Assembly (NCBI RefSeq): GCF_035575815.1
Contig: NZ_DATLXO010000011.1
Location: forward strand, 1 to 64,000
Length of the DNA stretch: 64,000 nt
Origin: Iamia sp035575815
GTDB taxonomy: Bacteria; Actinomycetota; Acidimicrobiia; Acidimicrobiales; Iamiaceae
Reading direction: 5' to 3'
Below are positions 61,634 to 64,000 of the stretch, piece after piece (positions within the stretch are counted from its first letter, which is position 1; each line of letters opens with the position of its first letter). Position numbers and translations under genes: made by a program. Under the pieces are notes generated by a model. The model had not been told where the DNA came from. It saw only the letters and a program-made list of their open reading frames with translations, and did no database searches.

Positions 61634-62638
61634 TCAGGCGCCGACCGAGAGGCGAACGCCGGCGAGCTGGTCGTGGATGCGCAGACCGAGTGAGCGGCCG
61701 AGGTCGAGCACCCGCTCGGCCTGCGGGACGTGGTGGTGCGCCAGGCCGCACGCCGGGGTCACCAGGGCTTGACGGCGGATCCGCACCGGGTCGCAGCCGG
61801 CCTGCACCAGCTCGCACCACTGGGCCGAGAGCTCGCGCCACCAGTGCGACACGGAGTCGCCGAGGGGGCGGTCGGTCGGCACCGCACCCCAGGCGATCCA
61901 CCCGTCGCGCTCGAGGAACGCGGCGACGGCGCCGGCGCTGGGCGCGAAGCCGGCCCCGACAGGAGTCGAGAGGATGCGGGGGCCGGCCTGGAGCAGGGCC
62001 TTCCAGTCACTCGCACCGCAGCAGTGGATGCCGGTGATGGCCCGGGACTCCCACGCCGCCAGGGCGCTCGAGAGCAGGTCGATCAGGCTTTCCGGGTCGC
62101 CCAGGCCGGCCGGCGGGCCGCCGACCAGGCCGGGCTCGTCGAGGAAGGCGACCACCGGTGCGTCCGGGGCGACGTCGCTCACCGCGTCGACCAGGGCGCG
62201 GGCCCGGGTGCGCACCGCGGTGCCGGCCACCGCCATCGCCACCGCCGGTTCGGCCCCGGCCGCAGCCAGGGCGCGGGCCAGGGTCACGGGCCCGGTCAGC
62301 TGCACCTTGAGCGCCCCGGTGCGGCCGGCGACGGCCGCGAGGAAGGTCTGCAGGGTGACGAACGGCGGCCCCGCGAGCGTCGGGTCACCGAGCGGGGCGT
62401 CGGGGTCGAGGGCGGAGGGGTCGACGGTGAGCGAGCCGTCGGACCCGATGTCGACCCCGGTGATGCCCCAGGCCGCCTGGGCGATCATCGCCTCGCGGGC
62501 GTCGCGGGCCGGGAGAGCGGGGGCGGCCGGCAGCTCGGGCAGCTGCTCGAGCACGAAGGCGACCGCCTCGACCGGATCACGGTGGGGCAGGCTACCGATC
62601 GCCGTCGGGGTGCCGATGCCCACCGGGAGTGGTCGCAT
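61634..62638 (-). CDS. Cobalamin-independent methionine synthase-like (MetE C-terminal domain) protein
   Basis: 334 residues of the UROD/MetE-like TIM barrel. Zinc ligands: HCCG in ITGIHCCGASDWK and the Cys in LVTPACGLAHH; GSLPHRDPVEAV is the folate-side loop. It is half the length of MetE and lacks its N-terminal domain, like the actinobacterial MetE-paralogue that precedes ligA (Rv3015c in M. tuberculosis). Its real reaction is not established. ATG 62638 (MRPLPVGIGTPTAIGSLP) is preferred. It is the first backbone gene of the conserved minus-strand series. Confidence 0.8.
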   Translation of the reverse strand: MRPLPVGIGTPTAIGSLPHRDPVEAVAFVLEQLPELPAAPALPARDAREAMIAQAAWGITGVDIGSDGSLTVDPSALDPDAPLGDPTLAGPPFVTLQTFLAAVAGRTGALKVQLTGPVTLARALAAAGAEPAVAMAVAGTAVRTRARALVDAVSDVAPDAPVVAFLDEPGLVGGPPAGLGDPESLIDLLSSALAAWESRAITGIHCCGASDWKALLQAGPRILSTPVGAGFAPSAGAVAAFLERDGWIAWGAVPTDRPLGDSVSHWWRELSAQWCELVQAGCDPVRIRRQALVTPACGLAHHHVPQAERVLDLGRSLGLRIHDQLAGVRLSVGA

Positions 62639-62786
62639 CTCGAGGTCGGTTGCTGCGTCGTCCTCGCTGCCGGTGGCGTCTCCGCTCCGCACGAGACCCC
62701 CTGAGGTTCGCCGGAACCGGTCCCCGGTCCCGTTCGGATGACCAAGAGTGGTCACCGCCGCGCTCCATGGGCAAATCTCGGCGCCT

Positions 62787-63677
62787 GTGCCGAAACCCGC
62801 CCCGCCCCCCTCCACCGGCGTGTGGGTCCTGCGCGCCCTTTGGGTCGTGATGCCGCTCGGTGGAGGGCCGGCCCTGGCCGCCGCCCTCGACGGGCGCACC
62901 GATGCCGTGCGCACGGTCTCGACGGTGTTGGCCTGGGGCACCTGGGCGGCGGTGCTGGTGGCCCTGCTGGTGCCGCGCGCCACGAGCCTGACGGTGGTCC
63001 GCGTCGCCACGCCCGCCGCCCTGGCCGCGATGGCGTGGGCCGCAGGCCCGGGCGGCCCGGGCGACGACTCGGACCGGGGCGTGGTCGCGGTGATCTCGGC
63101 CGCGCTGGCCGTCGCGGGCGCCTTCGCCCCGGTGGTGGGCGATGCCTTCGTCAACGGATCGGCCTACGGCGCCGAGCGGCGCTTCGCCCTCCGGTGCCCT
63201 CCGACCCTCGCCGCCCTTGCGGTCGTCACCTGGATCGTGGTCGCGGCCGGTGCCGTGGCGGGACCGCTGCTCCTCGCCGTCGAGCAGTGGGTCGCCGGCG
63301 GCGTCGCCCTGGTGCTCGGCGCCGGCGCAGTGGTCGCCGGAGCCCGCTCGCTGCACGGGCTGGCCCGGCGTTGGATCGTGTTCGTGCCATCGGGGTTGGT
63401 GGTTCACGACCCCGTGGCCCGGCCCGACGCGGTCATGGCACCGCGGCGCATGATCACCCGCCTCGGCCCGGCGCCGGTCGGCACCGACGCCCTCGACCTC
63501 ACCCTCGGCGCCCTTGGCCTCGCTATCGAGGTCGAGACCTCCGAGACGTTGCCCGTCACCGTCCGCCGGTCGCGCCGCGACCTCGGCACCGAGGCCGCGA
63601 CCCGGATCCTCGTCACCCCCACCCGACCGGCGGCGGTGCTCGCCGAGGCTGCAGCCCGGCGCATCCCCGTCGCCTGA
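62787..63677 (+). CDS. Hypothetical membrane protein
   Basis: About 297 residues from GTG 62787 (VPKPAPPPSTGVWVLRALW), or 310 if GTG 62748 is used; neither has a clear ribosome site. Five or so hydrophobic segments: about 11-32, 50-68, 75-95, 102-125 and 149-190. The C-terminal 100 residues are soluble, with IVFVPSGLVVHDPVARPDAVMAPRRMITRLG, resembling a PH-like or bPH domain strand pattern. The family is not recognised with confidence. It is divergent from the metE-like gene, and a hairpin follows it at 63689. Confidence 0.65.
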   Translation: MPKPAPPPSTGVWVLRALWVVMPLGGGPALAAALDGRTDAVRTVSTVLAWGTWAAVLVALLVPRATSLTVVRVATPAALAAMAWAAGPGGPGDDSDRGVVAVISAALAVAGAFAPVVGDAFVNGSAYGAERRFALRCPPTLAALAVVTWIVVAAGAVAGPLLLAVEQWVAGGVALVLGAGAVVAGARSLHGLARRWIVFVPSGLVVHDPVARPDAVMAPRRMITRLGPAPVGTDALDLTLGALGLAIEVETSETLPVTVRRSRRDLGTEAATRILVTPTRPAAVLAEAAARRIPVA

Positions 63678-63688
63678 CGCGCTCCCTC

Positions 63689-63742
63689 CGCAAACCGCCA
63701 CCCTGGTGCGCGGTGGGCGCCCAGGAGGGCGGCGGTTTCGCG
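63689..63742. terminator. Imperfect hairpin after the membrane-protein gene
   Basis: CGCAAACCGCCACCCTGG pairs with CCAGGAGGGCGGCGGTTTCGCG with small bulges. It lies 12 bp past the gene end and ahead of the next plus-strand gene. Confidence 0.5.
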
Positions 63743-63779
63743 CCTCGACACGACGGGGCGGGGATGGCAGCGTCACGGC

Positions 63780-64000
63780 GTGATCGATGATGCCAAGGTC
63801 TCCGTCCTGCTCGCCCGAGCCCGCCGGGAGATCGACGAGGGCTGCTCCCGGCGGCCCAGGTCGCCATCGGCTTCGAGGGGCGGGTCGTGGTCGACGAGAC
63901 CTTCGGTGCCCCCGCCGGGTCGCGCTTCGTCCCCTTCTCGTGCACCAAGGCCCTCATCGGTGCGGCGATCTGGCGTCTCGTCGGTGACGGCGCCCTCGAC
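63780..64000 (+). pseudogene. Class-C beta-lactamase-family hydrolase, frameshifted and cut by the window end
   Basis: GTG 63780 starts VIDDAKVSVLLARARREIDEG. The rest of this family N-terminus, LLPAAQVAIGFEGRVVVDETFG and then the serine motif SCTK in FVPFSCTKALIGAAIW, is in another frame from 63842. One missing base near 63842 explains it. The remainder lies beyond the window, so neither the activity nor the reality of the frameshift can be judged. Confidence 0.6.

Overview
The window is a chromosomal segment of a very GC-rich Actinomycetota bacterium. The assignment rests on codon use with G or C at nearly every third position, many GTG starts, a 13E12-type DUF222/HNH nuclease gene, and the gene order metE-like, ligA, gatC, gatA, gatB, ilvB, ilvN, ilvC, all on the minus strand. 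That order is the conserved actinobacterial backbone (in Mycobacterium tuberculosis, Rv3015c down to Rv3001c). Membership of the class Acidimicrobiia is plausible from the secreted PCRVVDTR-type C-terminal domain and the DM13, FHA and DUF4388 proteins, but it cannot be proved from this window.

Layout. 0-7 kb: a secreted subtilase with a Glu-type triad, an S9 peptidase, and a divergent aspartate aminotransferase/SerC pair. 7-14 kb: a decayed region with a PIN toxin fused to a GDSL hydrolase, an intact HNH nuclease gene, frameshifted SRPBCC, methyltransferase and phosphotransferase genes, and a broken vapBC pair. 14-24 kb: an SDR, two Uma2 nucleases, MetY, a CPA2 antiporter, a DM13 protein, a Rossmann flavoprotein candidate and an intact vapBC. 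24-27 kb: a TetR gene, an amidase scrap, a tRNA 3'-half and an AbiE-type toxin-antitoxin pair with its own operator-like repeat; this may be the edge of an old integrated element. 27-31 kb: ilvBNC with a readable attenuator (an 11-residue leader peptide rich in Leu/Val, then two successive hairpins). 31-34 kb: a kinase/FHA/membrane-protein operon. 34-43 kb: a second antiporter with a long cytoplasmic tail, two ABC-2 ATPase/permease pairs, a MATE exporter and an Eis-like acetyltransferase. 43-47 kb: a transmembrane Ser/Thr kinase and a TetR/MFS efflux operon whose MFS gene carries a frameshift. 47-51 kb: gatCAB. 51-57 kb: a ferritin-like protein, a sulfotransferase pseudogene, an esterase, a TetR/MFS pair linked by near-identical operators, an SCP2-fold protein and a PIN toxin. 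57-64 kb: ligA with an unusual insertion, a DUF4388 protein, a MetE-like protein, a membrane protein and the start of a frameshifted class-C beta-lactamase-type hydrolase.

How the genes fit together. The minus-strand backbone covers branched-chain amino acid synthesis, Glu-tRNA(Gln) amidation and DNA ligation. Accessory blocks, mostly efflux, toxin-antitoxin and phosphosignalling genes, have been inserted between its parts.

The most unusual feature is an 86-bp repeat present twice (38462-38547 on plus, 53291-53376 on minus). It keeps an open reading frame with the core GLSDGGACGSLRAH, and in both places the frame's stop codon overlaps the start codon of the next gene. A second family of intergenic palindromes of about 51 bp (10658, 15930, and a relative at 17229) lies just past the stop codons of minus-strand genes. 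At least seven genes are broken by single-base shifts, so either decay is widespread here or the sequence contains indel errors.
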